Source: Pseudocercospora fijiensis CIRAD86
Lineage: Eukaryota; Ascomycota; Dothideomycetes; Mycosphaerellales; Mycosphaerellaceae
DNA length: 64,000 nt
Direction of reading: 5' to 3'
Assembly (NCBI RefSeq): GCF_000340215.1
Contig: NW_006921540.1
Coordinates: 2,913,486 to 2,977,485, forward strand
Below, one piece after another: positions 62,961-64,000 of this stretch (its first letter is position 1; the number at the start of each line of letters is the position of its first letter). Made by a program: the position numbers and the translations under genes. The notes under the pieces were generated by a model that saw only the letters and a program-made list of their open reading frames with translations, did not search any database and had not been told where the DNA came from.

Positions 62961-64000
62961 TCTGTTATTGCTATATAGGTAAGGAGCTAATTATTATCCT
63001 GTATGCAACCTAGCACCTCGTCGTTCTATTAATCTTCTAGTAATTCTTTATCTAGTGCTTCTTCGATCGTAGCTTTATATATATTCGCCTTAGTCGCGCG
63101 GCTTTGCGCTAAGGCTACTCGTTTTCCGACCCGTTAGTTAGAAGGAGTAGCTAGTCTAGAGTAGGCAGGTATCCGGCAGTGTTATCGGATCTAGTCTATA
63201 TAGCGTTAAATAAGGCTCTACCTCTGTAGCGGCTATTAAAGTCTGCAATTAATATAGAGGTGCCTTAGGGAATACGGCTATCGTACTTATAGCGACTATA
63301 AGAGGAGTAAAGGATGCAGGCAGCGTTATATGTAGTATAACCCTAACCTTAGCACTTCTAATAACGGCCTTCGCGCGTTAAGCGAGCCTTAAAGGCGGCT
63401 ACCTACTTAGGAGACAATTGCGGCTTACGGTAGCGGTCGGAGATAATACGGATAGGAGCACCGCCTCCGCTGCTATTATTGTTGCTATTAGTATTGCGAG
63501 AACCGCTACTATTACTAGTGCTAGTTCCGCTAGAGTTGAATGTCCTAGTAGATGCTAAGTTTACGCCTCCTATATTGCGAGGGGCGCGCGTATTAGAACT
63601 ATTAGCGTTGTTCTTGCTACTATCGTTCTTAGCGGCGAGAGCCTTTATAAGCTTAAAAGATTGCTTACGGAGTTTTCCCTAATAAATAATCTCTTCTAGG
63701 GTCGAGTAGATATACTATATTAATGCATCCTTGTATTTGCGGTTTAGCTTAGCCTACAGCTTAGCAGCCGTTATTAGTTTATTAGCTTCTATAGATAGAG
63801 TCTCCTATTCTACAACAAACTAAGAGAATGAGTTGTCCTTCTATATTAAGGTAGCGAGCTTATACGAGGCCCTACGCTCCTTATCGTTGTCTCCGAACTT
63901 CTTGTCTATTGCTGCCTAAGCCTTATTAAGGTCTTGCTACTTCTTAGCACCTCGGACAGTGTAAAGTTAAATGAATTTCTTCGTAAGGCTATTAGCCGTA
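62961..64000 (-). pseudogene. Family C gag, C-terminal part (RIPed, runs off window)
   Basis: Gag-like helical text at about 63990-63680 (KIYDALIQYIYSTLEEII-like, ALAAKND), a Ser/Asn/Gly-rich linker at about 63600-63450, and a damaged knuckle near 63370-63310 (KCQGQGYTTYNAAC) whose spacing is not the standard CCHC. The N-terminus is beyond the window. Confidence 0.6.

Larger units (their letters stand above)
58340..64000 (-). mobile_element. Ty3/Gypsy element family C (5' part beyond window, RIPed)
   Basis: A minus-strand element with gag near the right window edge and then protease, RT, RNase H, integrase and a chromodomain-like tail down to about 58950, followed by a polypurine tract and LTR. 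It inserted into the hAT transposase gene. Its 5' LTR lies outside the window. Confidence 0.85.

Noticed and set aside
63479..63682. Plus-strand Leu-rich 67-codon frame
   Set aside because: Reverse of the Ser/Asn/Gly-rich linker of family C gag.
1..64000. tRNA or rRNA genes and CRISPR arrays
   Set aside because: A few GGTTCGA-like B-box matches (for example near 4849 and 17550) have no paired A-box or cloverleaf, and the only regular repeats are the minisatellites described; none has spacer structure.

Overview
The window comes from a filamentous ascomycete, most likely a dothideomycete (inference). Protein-coding genes have spliceosomal introns of about 47-142 bp. The repetitive DNA shows RIP (repeat-induced point mutation): coding frames stay collinear for hundreds of codons, but Trp and Gln positions have become TAG/TAA and CpA/TpG has become TpA. 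CpG is still common in these blocks.

Layout. (1) 1-3170 is RIP-degraded and starts inside the 3' part of a Ty3/Gypsy chromovirus (family A, copy A1). (2) 3171-28080 is an un-RIPed gene island: a RING-containing SNF2 ATPase, a vacuolar Ca2+/H+ exchanger (VCX1/CAX type), a cluster of short F-box-like paralogues with one pseudogene and stray copies of a terminal exon, a small one-helix membrane protein, the CCCH protein Tma46/ZC3H15, three paralogues of an unrecognised family sharing an AxWIxxDAL-type block, a zinc-knuckle-like protein, and a small secreted protein at the edge of the repeats. (3) 28080-64000 is RIP-degraded transposon DNA with an assembly gap at 55229-55402.

The repeat block is a set of nested insertions. 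A Tc1/mariner-type element (35-bp TIRs at 28261 and 51596) has its transposase gene split by a Ty3/Gypsy-like LTR element (family B, LTRs at 28707 and 47829, target repeat (A)GCAG). Family B is in turn split, within an extra third ORF, by chromovirus copy A2 (39860-46958, target repeat ACTAG). To the right lie a truncated gag-protease (family D), two minisatellites, a RIPed unknown ORF, a hAT transposase, and a third Gypsy element (family C, minus strand) that cuts the hAT gene and runs off the window.

The most unusual signals are: a 23-bp near-perfect palindrome (half-site AATGCTACCCC) found seven times, always at the edge of a retroelement ORF and shared by families A and B; family B itself, about 12.3 kb after removing the nested insert, with a collinear ORF of about 925 codons 3' of pol; and a Tf1-like self-priming arrangement in family A. 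In the gene island the chief novelty is two locally expanded families without an assigned function.
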